Shown here: in pieces, positions 27,701-38,325 of the stretch
Layout: the number at the start of each line of letters is the position of its first letter
Position numbering within the stretch: the stretch's first letter is position 1
Origin: Bugulina stolonifera
Taxonomy: Eukaryota; Bryozoa; Gymnolaemata; Cheilostomatida; Bugulidae
Reading direction: 5' to 3'
DNA: 64,000 bases
Assembly (NCBI GenBank): GCA_935421135.1
Contig: OW285190.1
Location: forward strand, 10,612,501-10,676,500
Notes under the pieces: model-generated
Told to the model about the DNA's origin: nothing
Database searches by the model: none
Seen by the model: only the letters and a program-made list of their open reading frames with translations
Program-made: the position numbers and the translations under genes

Positions 27701-29125
27701 ATGCAAAAATCTGAGTGGACATTATTAATGAAAAGGTTACTTGTAAAAAGACAACACTGATGTGATGAGAAACAGTAAATGTTCTAACCTTTGCCACATC
27801 TCTGATGCACAGCAGAGAGATCCCAGTAAAGTTTGAGAATTTGAAATCCATCATCATTAGTGACAACATGTGACCTGCATGTGGCAGTGAGACTCTCCGA
27901 CTGAACTGGTTTGCGCAGCACGCCATCAATACAATCGACCTCTATAGTCCAACCCATTGATTTGTCGAGCAATTCTTCTAAAGTCGACAATATCTTGACC
28001 TGACTCAGGTCATCATTTGGGTTGAACTCGCAGACTGTGCTCATCGACTGCTCGTGTAAATGTTTTGTTATATTTCTAAGCCTGAGCTGCTCATCAGTTG
28101 GATTGAAGGGAGGGGATGCAGTTGCCAACGTCTCTGCTGTGGTAACTTCGTCACTGGTTGTTGTTTCATCACTTCTGGTTAGAAACTCAGCTAAAAGTTA
28201 AGAATGAATAACAGACTACTAAAGTACTTGCTAGGTAAAGAAGCTAGTACTCAGTAAATTCACATTCTCACACATACATGTATGTTCAAGGATAGGCCAC
28301 CGAAATATTTTTACATCTACAAACATACCACTTTACTTATTAGTTTCTACTTATGTGGCCATCGGCTCATCACCCAATTCTTTTGTTATATATAGCAAGG
28401 TGACCACAACATGAGGGGTGCCTTATGTACAGTTGGCTCAAAGCATGCCTACTGGTGAGGTTTCCTTTTTAAAGGTTGCTGAGCTGGTGTAGTTGTAGCG
28501 TGTTCTGTTCACTGTGCTAGGTGATTAGGTGCTGTAGAGGCCCCGGGTCCAAATTGCCAGTCAGGGACTGGTATTTTCATGGATATGAAAGAAGTCTCTG
28601 ACCGCTCAAAAAGATAAATTGCCTGCATACAAAATTCATTGCTCATTAGTTTGTATTTATATGGCCAGAGGCTGACCAACCTTTCTTCAAATAAGGGAAC
28701 AGAGCATACATGTATTATGTACAAATAGTTGCATAGTTTGGATAAGGCTGTCCAGACCATCTTACTGGAAACTGGATAGAGGTTACTTACCTGGAGATGC
28801 ATTAGGTACTACTAGTAGTCTGAAAAATATAACAAAACACAACGTAATTACAACGCCAACTCACTCCTTTGCGTATGAATATACTGTATGTAGTGGATAT
28901 AGATTAAACACTTGTTGAGCATGTTCAAGTATAGTGTATATACAATATATTACACTTTCTTCATAATGCAGACATATATATACATACATGCAGTATAGTA
29001 GTACCGTAGACTGGATTTAACTATGCAGATACTAAAAGAAATTCACGGAGGTTGACAACTTACGAATTAAGCAGAAAAATAGCCAGAAGAGAGAATATTG
29101 GTCCCTGGAAGGACATACCAGCCAT
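18720..29125 (-). CDS. Secreted multi-module sushi (CCP)-like protein
   Basis: Eighteen exons: 29125-29064, 28819-28791, 28190-27789, 27085-26744, 26570-26402, 25701-25634, 24755-24587, 24306-24239, 23627-23442, 23053-22876, 22723-22662, 21932-21675, 21398-21264, 20952-20881, 20541-20344, 20159-20025, 19446-19258, 18763-18720 (stop TAG). They total 2766 nt, exactly 921 codons plus stop. Residues 1-30 form a signal peptide (hydrophobic core FSLLAIFLLNS). A Ser/Thr-rich stretch follows. Then come repeated Cys-rich modules with the CCP pattern: Cys-Pro start, a central hydrophobic-x-Cys, and Gly-x-Trp-x-Pro-x-x-Cys at the end. The clearest are residues 437-498 (IRCPIPEN to WVPTPTC), 579-664, 665-733 and 734-799. 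There is no transmembrane segment or GPI signal; the C-terminus is short and acidic. Exons 5+6 and 7+8 are identical in length (169+68 nt), which points to tandem duplication. CCP proteins mostly bind other proteins outside the cell (complement-like, adhesion). The ligand is unknown and no orthologue is recognised. Confidence 0.85.
22408..22562. repeat. 47-bp tandem repeat, about 3 copies (CCP gene intron)
   Basis: The unit contains TACATGTACATGTATATATC and CACATACAAGTGTGCATACA. Copies are almost identical. Each carries the TACATGTA palindrome that is frequent across the window. Open frames across it are artefacts. Confidence 0.85.
25110..25597. repeat. 32-bp minisatellite, about 15 copies (CCP gene intron)
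   Basis: The unit is close to ACCCAACTGTAGTAGGGTAC plus ACTGTACACCAC. Copies vary at a few positions (GTAG/GCAG, TGTACA/GCTATA). It fills most of the intron between exons 6 and 7. The long minus-strand frames over it are repeat artefacts. Confidence 0.9.
26133..26300 (-). mobile_element. tRNA-derived SINE-like element (CCP gene intron)
   Basis: On the minus strand an A-box-like TAGTACAGTTAATGG is followed by a B-box-like GGGTTCAAGTGCC, in the order and near spacing of a tRNA promoter. The flanking sequence does not fold as an intact tRNA. Ends are approximate. Confidence 0.5.
28474..28632 (+). mobile_element. tRNA-derived SINE, copy 1 (CCP gene intron)
   Basis: An A-box-like stretch, TGGTGTAGTTGTAGCG, and a B-box-like stretch, GGGTCCAAATTGCC, precede the body sequence CAGGGACTGGTATTTTCATG and the tail CTCAAAAAGATAAATTGCC. 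A matching copy in the opposite orientation lies at 38150-38325. Related sequence blocks of about 50 bp flank this copy (28336-28386 and 28643-28695). Confidence 0.7.
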
Positions 29126-29707
29126 TTTAGGCCTATATCATAATATCACGACCAACTAGGGTTGTATTACTAATCGGAATCCTCAAACAATGTTTGGAAT
29201 GGTGCCAATGTAGCTACTATCTTCGTAACAATCCCATTGTTATAAAGTCGCATTACTTCATTATTGTCCCTGATGAATGTCAGCAATTATAACAGAGAAC
29301 TAAATTTCTCGAAATTCATCATGTTATAAAAACCTGTAACAGTGATATTGGTTGAGATTTTTCTAAAGTATCTTATAACTTCTTTGACAAAATGATGGGC
29401 ACAACAAATTTCCACTTAAGAACAACAGCACAATATAAATTATATATCCTTGCAGTGAGAGGAATAGGCAGCTATTGCACACACACGTGTACACTGCTCG
29501 GCCTAACTATTAGAAAATTCTATAGAAATAGAAAAAATGATAATGCAATGGTTTTTTTTGATAAGTTTAGTTGCTTTGTTGACAAGTACTATATTACTTA
29601 AAATTCCGGCTAACCATTGTTAACTAAATATTGTTTCTATGAGAGCAAGTAAATTCCACAAAATTTTTGGCATAAGCATTACCAGAAAATAATACCCATG
29701 GTACAAA

Positions 29708-30616
29708 ATGGTCCTGCCATTCGAGATTCCAGTAATTTATTATCCAATAATAATTTGTCTTGCATTGACCGTACCCATTCTGATTGCTATTCTCGCAAGT
29801 ATATACTGTCGATGCTGTAAGAAGAGAAAAGAAGTAGTAAGTAGAAACAACAATGTCTACACTACTCATGCCCAACTTGTATATCAAGGTGGTGGATATG
29901 GGAAATTAGGTCTGATTCCACGAGGAGTTTACAACAATGCCACTACTCCTGTAACACACCTCACTACAAATATTACTCCGCACATGGCTCAGCTACCAGG
30001 TAACACCGCAAACCCCTTTTACTTAGGAGTGGGACACCCTTATTCGGGTAGTTTACGAGCTGGTCCAAGTGTCAAGAGAATATCTTCACCAATAACTGCA
30101 ATGGGAAGCTATGAGGAACTCCGTTTAAAACAGTCAGACTTGGGCAATTTAAAAAGGGCTGGCAATCAAATAAAGAATTCAAATGAAACGGAAAAGAAAG
30201 AAGCCGACTATTCGATTGTCGAACCAATACCCGATTATGAGGTTGTTGAATACTTGGACAATATGGCAATTGACAAGCCCCCACCAACGCCACCGCCTAG
30301 ACTAGCTACAGCAAGTCCTTATGATAGCAAGGTACTACCAGCAGCTTCATCTGCATCCAACAAAAATTTACCAAGTGGGAGTGCTGATAAAAGCAGGCAT
30401 GTTAACGTTACCAACAGTAGCAAGGGACAGGAAAGGCGCTTATTATCTCCATTTCGAGGCATATCCAAGCTGTCTGCAGTTAGCACTGTAGTTGCCAAAG
30501 ATGAACCAGTTGAAAATAATGAGGAAGTCTCCATCTATGAGCTCAGGTACCCAAAGTTTATACCTACCGAGGCCACACCGTCTCACAAATCAGGCCTATC
30601 TAATAAACTGAATTAG
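29708..30616 (+). CDS. Intronless single-pass membrane protein, transmembrane-adaptor-like
   Basis: This is a 302-residue open frame. The ATG at 29708 sits in AAAATGG, a good initiation context, with an in-frame stop shortly upstream. About 7 residues precede a hydrophobic segment (about 8-32, PVIYYPIIICLALTVPILIA), followed at once by CRCCKKRKE, a likely palmitoylation site and stop-transfer. The rest is a long, low-complexity cytoplasmic tail. It carries YxxPhi motifs YGKL (64), YEEL (135), YSIV (168) and YEVV (177), a YxN motif YNNA (75), and PPPTPPPR (191-198), which fits a class II SH3 ligand PxxPxR. Poly(A) signals lie at the stop and at 30632. This resembles the layout of LAT-type adaptors, but I see no sequence homology and infer only the architecture. 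It is divergent from the CCP gene (583 bp apart). The family is unknown. Confidence 0.75.
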   Translation: MVLPFEIPVIYYPIIICLALTVPILIAILASIYCRCCKKRKEVVSRNNNVYTTHAQLVYQGGGYGKLGLIPRGVYNNATTPVTHLTTNITPHMAQLPGNTANPFYLGVGHPYSGSLRAGPSVKRISSPITAMGSYEELRLKQSDLGNLKRAGNQIKNSNETEKKEADYSIVEPIPDYEVVEYLDNMAIDKPPPTPPPRLATASPYDSKVLPAASSASNKNLPSGSADKSRHVNVTNSSKGQERRLLSPFRGISKLSAVSTVVAKDEPVENNEEVSIYELRYPKFIPTEATPSHKSGLSNKLN

Positions 30617-30631
30617 ATTGTTACAAATTGA

Positions 30632-30637
30632 ATAAAA
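30632..30637 (+). terminator. Poly(A) signal of the 302-residue membrane protein gene
   Basis: AATAAA lies 16 bp past the stop codon; another overlaps the end of the frame. A very short 3' UTR would follow. Confidence 0.5.
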
Positions 30638-31431
30638 TACTAGGATAGTGTTTTACAAAAAGATTTTATCCGTTACAGTTCATTATTATTCTGGCTGCTG
30701 GGTAGCTGCCGATATCTTAGAATGAGAAATATTTTATATCTAGACAAATACAACAATAGAAAAATATGTTTGTGTCTTGTCCTATAACTGCAATACTGTA
30801 TCTTACCAAACCATAGCTGATCTAGAGCACCACAGCATTAAAATACTTGATGCCAAATTAGCAGACGACTCTATGACTTGTAGTACCATGGGCCAATAAA
30901 TAGCAGTGGCTGACTACAGTAATGAAGTCATCAAATGACCTACATTGTATGAACTTCAGTAAACTGCTTATAAATCAGCTTGTAAAGATTATAATAATAT
31001 GGAGTTATCCTCTGCTTTTCTTCACACTTGTTTCGAAGACAATGTTCCACAATTAGTGTATATTATGAAGACTGTTTTATGACCACTAAGTGCATAGCGT
31101 CATTGTTACCACATGGTTTGCTATTATTGTTGACTTTTGCATGTTGGAGAAATAATATAATAATGATAACAGTTAACATATAAAAGTTTCAATAAAAATA
31201 ATATAATATGGACAAAAAATTGGGCTAATCAAAATCAAGCCAAGTTTACATAACAATTGTTACATAGCATAAGCCTATTAAGAATGACAAAATTTACATG
31301 AACATAATTATTATATTACAGTGTAGCAATAAATATACTATATTGCCAGCAATTATTAACATAAATATTTTTCAAAAATTGAAAATCTCTTCGTAAAAGC
31401 GAATACCAAAACTAGTAATGTTCAATTCATA

Positions 31432-34316
31432 TCAGAGCTCAGTAGTTTGTAGCTTGGAGTATTTGTTTGGAGATTGAAGACGACGATTACGATAGTGAAG
31501 TACGGCAGCTGTTAATACAAGCAGTATCACCACAGACAGGCACACAGTTATCACTATCACCTCTTCTAAAACACACCAAGTATTATATAAGGCTCTATAA
31601 TCTAGAGTACATGTACATGCATATCAGTAAATAATACCAGGTTATTCAGCAGCTGTAAATACTATATTGTGGTTGTGTATACTGTGTGCTAGGGGTCTAC
31701 TATAAAACTGACACTTGAGACAGCACTTTTCTAAAACTTCAATGCAGCACAACACCTTTCTAAAGGTTAGGATTACAACGCGAGTAATCACAAACACTGC
31801 TATTGATTACAATGTGAAGTTGTCCTCTCATTCTATTTGGTTGCTTGTGCTATTCTACTTGGTGCAAGCTCTATTTTCATAGAGTACTAAGCCTTACTAT
31901 GTTTTCATAAAACAATACTAATAATTAATAGCTCTACTTTTATACAGCAAATCAAGAGAGGACAACTTTGCATTATAAGTGACCATGTGGGGACTCGAAC
32001 CTCGAGACTTGATTTAAAGTCTAAACTGCCAACAAGTTGTGGTTATTTGCTGGGTCACTCAAACAACAACTTTATATTCGATGAAACTGGTAATCTATAC
32101 AACCATGTAACTATCATACAAACCTCCAGTAAAGTGTTTGATGTCATTGTGGCACACTGCACCCCAGTCTGTGATATTAAGAGATTCAAATTGTTTTAGA
32201 AATCTTTCCAATGTACAAGGAGTCCTGCACCCTGCAATGGAATTGAATATAAGAATTATAGTATAATAGTATACATATGTTTACATGTAATAGAAGCAGC
32301 TCGTGGATATTGTAAATGTTGATATATCCTTTTACATGTAGGTATTCCTCAATGCTGTTCTAACTTTAATCATTTGCTTGCATGGTGAAATGAAGTTTTC
32401 AAGGCTCAAACTTAAACTCAGTGAAATGAGATAAACATGAAGGTTTCAACTTCCAATTATAATACATAGGTCTAACATGTAGTACCTTATTATATTAGAA
32501 GGTACGGTTTATAGATTATATTACCTGGAAGGGGTAGTCGCCACACCGTATCACTATCCGTGACATTTTTGTAGAAGACTCGCACTTCGTACTCCTTAGC
32601 AGAAGTGCTCGAAATATTGTAGAGCTCGATGAGGATTGTAGCTGTGTACTGTGGCACTTGATTGTTGTATATGCCGAGAGCAGATAATACTGCCAATACC
32701 GTGGAGTCATGCTATATAAATATGTTATTAGTAAAAAAGCATGCATACTGCATCAAAATAGGTGTTATCTCTCTTCACCTTTATAATAGAGCTGTGTCCA
32801 GTGAAAACTCTTTCTGAGGGGTTTATGATTTAATATCCACATAGCATAACCAATGAGTTATAACCTCAAACAATTTTTGTACCCCTAAATGAATTGAATT
32901 ATTCAAAATCCCATTCATCAAATTAAAAGAACATTCTACATTATAGAATGTTATCTACTGCAAAGAAATTTGGAATTGTGTTTCCACTTCTCTACCCATG
33001 ACATAGGTTTGAACTTGAAACTTTGCAGTACCTATATGTAATATATTAGATAAACTTAGCTACACTAGCCTGGATGAAATGAGGTTTGACCACACTATTA
33101 TTACAAGCTATAGGGTATTATATACAGTTTAGATAGTCAGAGCCATTTAGCGTGGGAGGAGCATGACGTTGAGCCTGTATCAATGCAACACATTCATTGG
33201 TCAAAATTTGTTTTCAATTGTTGTGAATTGTTGCTATGGACCCAATATGGCTTTCCATGTCATGCTACTTTCACACTCAATCGCTCTACAACTGGTAAAG
33301 CATAGCCAAATCCCATTCTCCAACCCTATCCGTTCATAATCAGATTGAATGGGCATAAAAACAAAGGTCTGAGGCTATGCAAGCACACGCACTAATTTAC
33401 TTAATTGTACACAGAATGTGGTATACCCACAGTAGACTACATGTACACCAAATTGCTGAGCAACTTACCCCAGAGTACATGTAGACCTTGGGCGTGTTCA
33501 CCGGGTCATTAATTATAGAGTTGAAATTGTTTAGAACTTGTACAACAAGTGGTCCTACAAGATTATATGAAACCATGTGCTAACTAGTGGCATGGAGTGT
33601 GGCTTAGCCTGTGAATTACAGGACTACACCAGCAGTCACCCACAAACAGGTAAAACCACAAGCAAATTTCCACTATTCATGTTTTCAGTATAGCTTTATT
33701 TAATTTAGTACAATCATATATCTAATATGCATACATGTACAATAAAACAAGTCATATATCTGTATCTTTTTTAATAAGTCTTTTTTTTAATATTATTCCA
33801 ATATATAGAATAGTAATTCTCATGTACCATCACCGCCACTACTCTTACTATCAGTGCATATGATACAGGGTAATCACCATTTCTTACAGCCTCAATCGAA
33901 ATCACATCTAACATCAAGCAAAACTTGGCTCTGGCTCAAATATCTCTTCAGTGTGTACTTTATAACTATATAAGACACTGGCTTAGCTCATCTCATTTGT
34001 CATTTCTAGATTTGGTTTATGTTGGTACTTCAAGCTACATAGAATACACATACCTCCCTCGAATCTGTGTAGTTCTGTGGTGTTAGCTAAAACCCAGAGG
34101 TTGTATAGTTCAGCATCAGAGAGTATATCGTACAGTTTCCTGTTGGCACAACGGACGGGAGAGTTGGGAGAGCACGTTATATTCCTCCATGTAGCCCAGT
34201 CAGGCCAGGACAGCCCATTAACACGCTGGTGTGAAACAAGACATAATGTCTTATATAGAGTCAGCATTTATGCATATACAGGTAATACCTAAATCTAATG
34301 GCTTACCTACGCTAAA

Positions 34317-34399
<83 letters not shown>

Positions 34400-37300
34400 A
34401 CCAACACATCACAGTGAGATCTGGAGTTAGCACATGACATAATCAATCTATGAACTATAAACTCTGAATGAATCAATATGGTTTACATAACAGTGAGTAA
34501 TCTAATACAGTGTAGTATTGGCCTACCTCACATAGCAGAGTATCCTTAACAGTTCCCAATTTATCCTTAGCGTCATCATAGCCTGTGAGTCTAGAAAGTA
34601 GACTAATCACATCTGACATCTCATTGTGCAACTTCTCAAACTTAGGGAAGACAGTCTCATTCTTTATAATATCTCGCCTGGTGCACTTCTTACTCATAAC
34701 AATTAACTGTAAGAATATTACCAACACTTGAATCTCATGCGAGGACAACTCCTAGCACTAATAAACGTGGAAACTAATAAGTCCCAGTAAAAATTGGAGA
34801 CTATAACTTATAGTAAAACAGGTAGTTACATATCACCATTAGCAATCAGAACAACCTCTTAGAGGGTGAACTACATTTACTACAATCATTTGAATTGAAG
34901 TTATTTTTATATATACAAAGATACTGTACACACATGATAGTAGTCCAGTTTAAATGCCTATAGTGTATAAATATTATATAACAAGCGCATACATGTACGT
35001 TTGACTATACAATGAGGTTGATAAGTTCTCATTCCTCTATAGAAGACCACATTCTAACTTTAAAGTTGTCCCCTTCTCTCTTAAAAAAAGAGGACAGCTT
35101 CAAAATTACAAACATTGTTTCAGTGTCTATAATGCAGGGGCAGCATCAAGTAAGATAAAACCAACAGTTTTTTTATACATACATCATCATAATCTTCAGG
35201 TATAGTGTGTACAGGAACAGGCTGCCAAGAGATAAAGTTGTGTTGCCAATGGACGGAGTTATTGCGAGAGTATAGGCCGGCCAAATTGCTATAGGCACTC
35301 ATAATCGTTCTGTCATAGTGGGAACTCTGCACGTATATCTGGTGATAATAACATTACACAGTCATATAAAGTGTAATCATGTTATATTATGCTTACAATA
35401 TTATATGTCTACACCATTAACATGTAAACACAGGTAATGTACTTACGACTTACCAATTTAAACTACACTACAATTTACTCGACACTAAGGAGCAGCTGTG
35501 GTTAAAGGCTTTAGAATCATGCTGTTGTCAGAGTTTCAGAGTTTGAATCCTGCTAATAGATAGGAAGGGCATCCAGCCCACCCGACACTAAAATGATCAA
35601 GTGCTGCATGCTACATAGAGACTTAGTCATTTAGTTATGCTACCGACATGGTAAGGGTGTCTCTCTAACCTCCAGATGTTACTTTCTGGCATATTCTTTT
35701 TCAAGCTATTACTTTGATAATATTTACAATGAGCCAAATAGCTGTACTAATATGTCGTGTCACATGATACTCTGCAGTAAAGGTTTGGTATTAGGAATGA
35801 ATGATGACATTGATTACTAATTTTATTCTCTTATCACCGTTTCCAATCTATTTATCAGTAAATAATCAATATAATATAGATATACTAACAGCATATTCAA
35901 CTTCACTTTATTACCATGACAATACCTGGCTACATGAGTGGGAAGTTTCGAAAAATATCATGAGCTTGCCATCATATACTAATCTAATTATCGTTACATT
36001 GGCATCAACTCCCAATATATTGATACTCGTGGCATAATATCTATGATAATCAATTTGTATTAATTCATTTACTACATTATCTATTATAAAAGCATTCTTT
36101 CCATGTTATTAATAGGCAATACATGCAGTAATACTGGATATACTGCACATACCTCTTTTGCATCAAATTCATTCTTGATGAAGTCTTTATATCTATTCCT
36201 TAGAAACAGTCCTAGTCGAGTTTGTTGTGCTTTACCAATCTGTAAAGGCAAAATATTCAGTAGTAATAGAAATCAAGTTGCTACCGGTCGTTAATACAAA
36301 TATATGTATGTGAGCCTGGAGATGTACTCAGTATAGTAAATCTAAAACTGCCAATACTTACAGCAACTATTACAACTGATGATTTAAAATTAAGAATTAA
36401 AGATTGCTGGATTGACAAAGTCACTTTTATTCGAATGTGTTTAAATTCCTTGACATGGCCCTAGTCAGCAGTATTTCCAAATCTTTCATCATTTTAATGC
36501 TGCATGAATCACTCAGACTATAGCATAGTAGCAGAGTGATCACCTTAGTCAGTGTGCCCAACCCATCAGGCCATGCAGCTGCTTTATGAATGTCTTTAGG
36601 GTAAATTTCTATTGGAGATCTGTCCCCATGCCGGAATATCTACAATAATTAAACAAACAAGAAGCTAAATATACATGTAGGTATGAGTTCATCATAGTTC
36701 CTTTTTATATAAGGTATTCAGCATCCCTCACCCAATATGGCAGTCTACAGCATATGTTATCAAAGTTTATAGAATTAATAAGTTGTTCCACGGGTTTCTG
36801 CACCAGTAGGATCACGCGAAACCTAACCTAATAAATGGCCTAGTTCAATGTAGTTGGGCAGCGACGAAAAATTACTGATAAAACAATGGAGTCTTCTCAA
36901 GATTGGCGAAAAAATTGTCCTGAGATTGGCTAGAAGTACCTGTATTGCTAGCCCATTATTTTCAGGATGTTCATGATGTTCATACCGATAGCATCAATAG
37001 AAGAGGCAAGCATTTAGAGAAACTTAAATATAGGGAAAAGGCCCAAAAACTTTGAGCCATCCTACTGAGCACGTGGTCTGGACTGTTTATGTCTCAAAAA
37101 TGTAGACCAAAGATGGTAAAAGTACGCTCTTTGTGCAGACTGTCAACTACTGCTGCCGATCTATATTTCTATAGCCTAAGCATTTGACCACAGGTTGGGC
37201 GCTTGTTAAAGAGCAACGGTTTGACGATTTTTGTGAGAGAACCATGGCAAATGACTATGCACATCGTTTACTGGATAAACTTAGTATATAGAAACTTTGA

Positions 37301-37438
37301 TGTTATGAATAAACTACATAGTGAATAAGGCAGTTAGTGAAATAATATACTTACAATGTTTGTTTGTATTAACTGTTGAGATGACAGTGTGTAAACAAGG
37401 CAGAGCAGTTTAGTAAGAGTAAGAAGTAATCTCCCCAT
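31432..37438 (-). CDS. Lysosomal acid phosphatase (histidine acid phosphatase family)
   Basis: The enzyme hydrolyses phosphomonoesters at acid pH in lysosomes. Exons: 37438-37355, 36639-36544, 36239-36153, 35338-35183, 34706-34527, 34225-34054, 33554-33469, 32711-32525, 32231-32124, 31565-31432 (stop TGA). They total 1290 nt, giving 429 residues; human ACP2 has 423. A signal peptide is encoded by exon 1. IFRHGDRSP at residues 29-37 is the catalytic histidine motif. YSGHDSTV at 285-292 holds the His-Asp proton donor pair. SSHYDRTIMSA and WQPVPVHT are family blocks. The last exon encodes a transmembrane helix (about 388-408) and a short cytosolic tail with YSKL at 421-424, a YxxPhi signal like the tyrosine sorting signal of ACP2. 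That favours ACP2-like lysosomal delivery over a secreted ACPP-like form. Introns hold two MITE-like elements and a CCAG microsatellite. Confidence 0.94.
31814..31972. mobile_element. MITE-like element, GTTGTCCTCTC family (acid phosphatase intron)
   Basis: GTGAAGTTGTCCTCTCATTC at the left faces AAATCAAGAGAGGACAACTT at the right. This is a terminal inverted repeat of about 17 bp around a 125-bp interior with no coding capacity. It is the longest member of the hairpin family. Confidence 0.6.
31984..32025 (-). other. tRNA-like 3' half, probable SINE or pseudo-tRNA fragment
   Basis: On the minus strand CGAGGTTCGAGTCCCC is a textbook T-arm/B-box. It is preceded by a possible anticodon stem, AGACT/AGTCT. 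The loop has the wrong size and no matching acceptor 5' strand is seen, so it is not called a functional tRNA. Confidence 0.4.
33138..33287. mobile_element. MITE-like element, family B (acid phosphatase intron)
   Basis: The ends are CAGAGCCATTTAGCGTGGGA and, reverse-complemented, AGAGCGATTGAGTGTGAAAG; both continue into AGCATGAC. The interior resembles that of the element at 15324-15503, with GGACCCAATATGG matching GGGCCCAACATGG. Confidence 0.6.
34317..34396. repeat. CCAG tetranucleotide microsatellite, 20 copies
   Basis: There are 20 uninterrupted CCAG units in an acid phosphatase intron. The poly-repeat frames on both strands are artefacts. It is likely length-polymorphic. Confidence 0.95.
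35060..35106. repeat. Short hairpin, GTTGTCCTCTC family
   Basis: AAAGTTGTCCCCTTCTCTCTT faces AAGAGGACAGCTTC with almost no spacer, forming a compact hairpin in an acid phosphatase intron. Confidence 0.5.
35490..35580 (+). mobile_element. Possible tRNA-derived SINE fragment
   Basis: TGTGGTTAAAGGC resembles an A box, and GAGTTTGAATCCTGC about 45 bp later resembles a B box. It lies in an acid phosphatase intron. Weak evidence. Confidence 0.35.
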
Positions 37439-38149
37439 TGTATCAATATCACTTCTCCATGTTCATACGACCAAGTTGCTCTGCAATCAGAAAAGCAATC
37501 TCAGAAATATTGTACTTCACTAATAGTAGTACAATTCCTATGTATAAAATTTACCTAGTCTAGCCTGAGCTACAAGCTCACCTAAATAAAGGGGTGAGGG
37601 TATGTTGTTGCGCTGTCAAAACACTTTGACTGAGAATTGCAAATAGACACAAATATTATTAAAATTATGGAGTTAAGAATTCACTGTTGAAAACCACATC
37701 GTACAAAATGTGTACAGTTCCATCACATAGGCCTACAAAACTATCACTTTCCCTAGCTACTATTAATAATACTGTAAACATACATACCAATACATCATGA
37801 TCAGCGTGAAGTGGAAACTGAAGTGACACTACAGAGACTTGCTTCCTTTCTATAATAGTTAAGAGCAATGTACTGTATACTTTCTACACTACTTACACAG
37901 TACTTTACACCTTAGTTAGAACTGCCATATAATATTAGATCAGCCTGGTCATTCACCTCTAGAGGTTATGCTGTCAGGTAAATGTAAGGACAGAGGTCAA
38001 CAGCTAATAATTATTGTCCTTAGTTCAATCAATAGGTCGATTACATACCATGCCCTGTTACCTAGTAATACAGGAGAATAAAGTAGGCTACCTACATGGG
38101 GTGTTAGGGAGGTTTGGCCATTTTTTTATATAATATGTTTTTGATGCAA

Positions 38150-38325
38150 GGAATTTATTTTTTTGAGCAGTCAGAGACTTGTTTCATATTCATGTAAATA
38201 CCAGTCCCTGACGGGTTTGCACCTGGAGTCTCTACGGCACCTAATCGCCTAGCACAGTGAACAGAACACGCTGCCACTACACCAGCTCAGCAATCTTGAG
38301 ATTGATAAATTCCTTGCATCAAAGT
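38150..38325 (-). mobile_element. tRNA-derived SINE, copy 2, flanked by inverted repeats
   Basis: On the minus strand, TGGTGTAGTGGCAGCG (A box) and GGTGCAAACCC (B box) are followed by CAGGGACTGGTATTTACATG and AAGTCTCTGACTGCTC, matching copy 1 at 28474. The element is bounded by TTGATGCAAGGAATTTAT and its inverse, unusual for a SINE. Confidence 0.7.

Noticed and set aside
31984..32025. Functional tRNA gene on the minus strand
   Set aside because: Only the T-arm is convincing. The anticodon loop is misformed and the acceptor stem does not pair, so it is listed as a tRNA-like fragment.
34231..34437. Poly-repeat frames on both strands
   Set aside because: They read through the CCAG microsatellite inside an intron.
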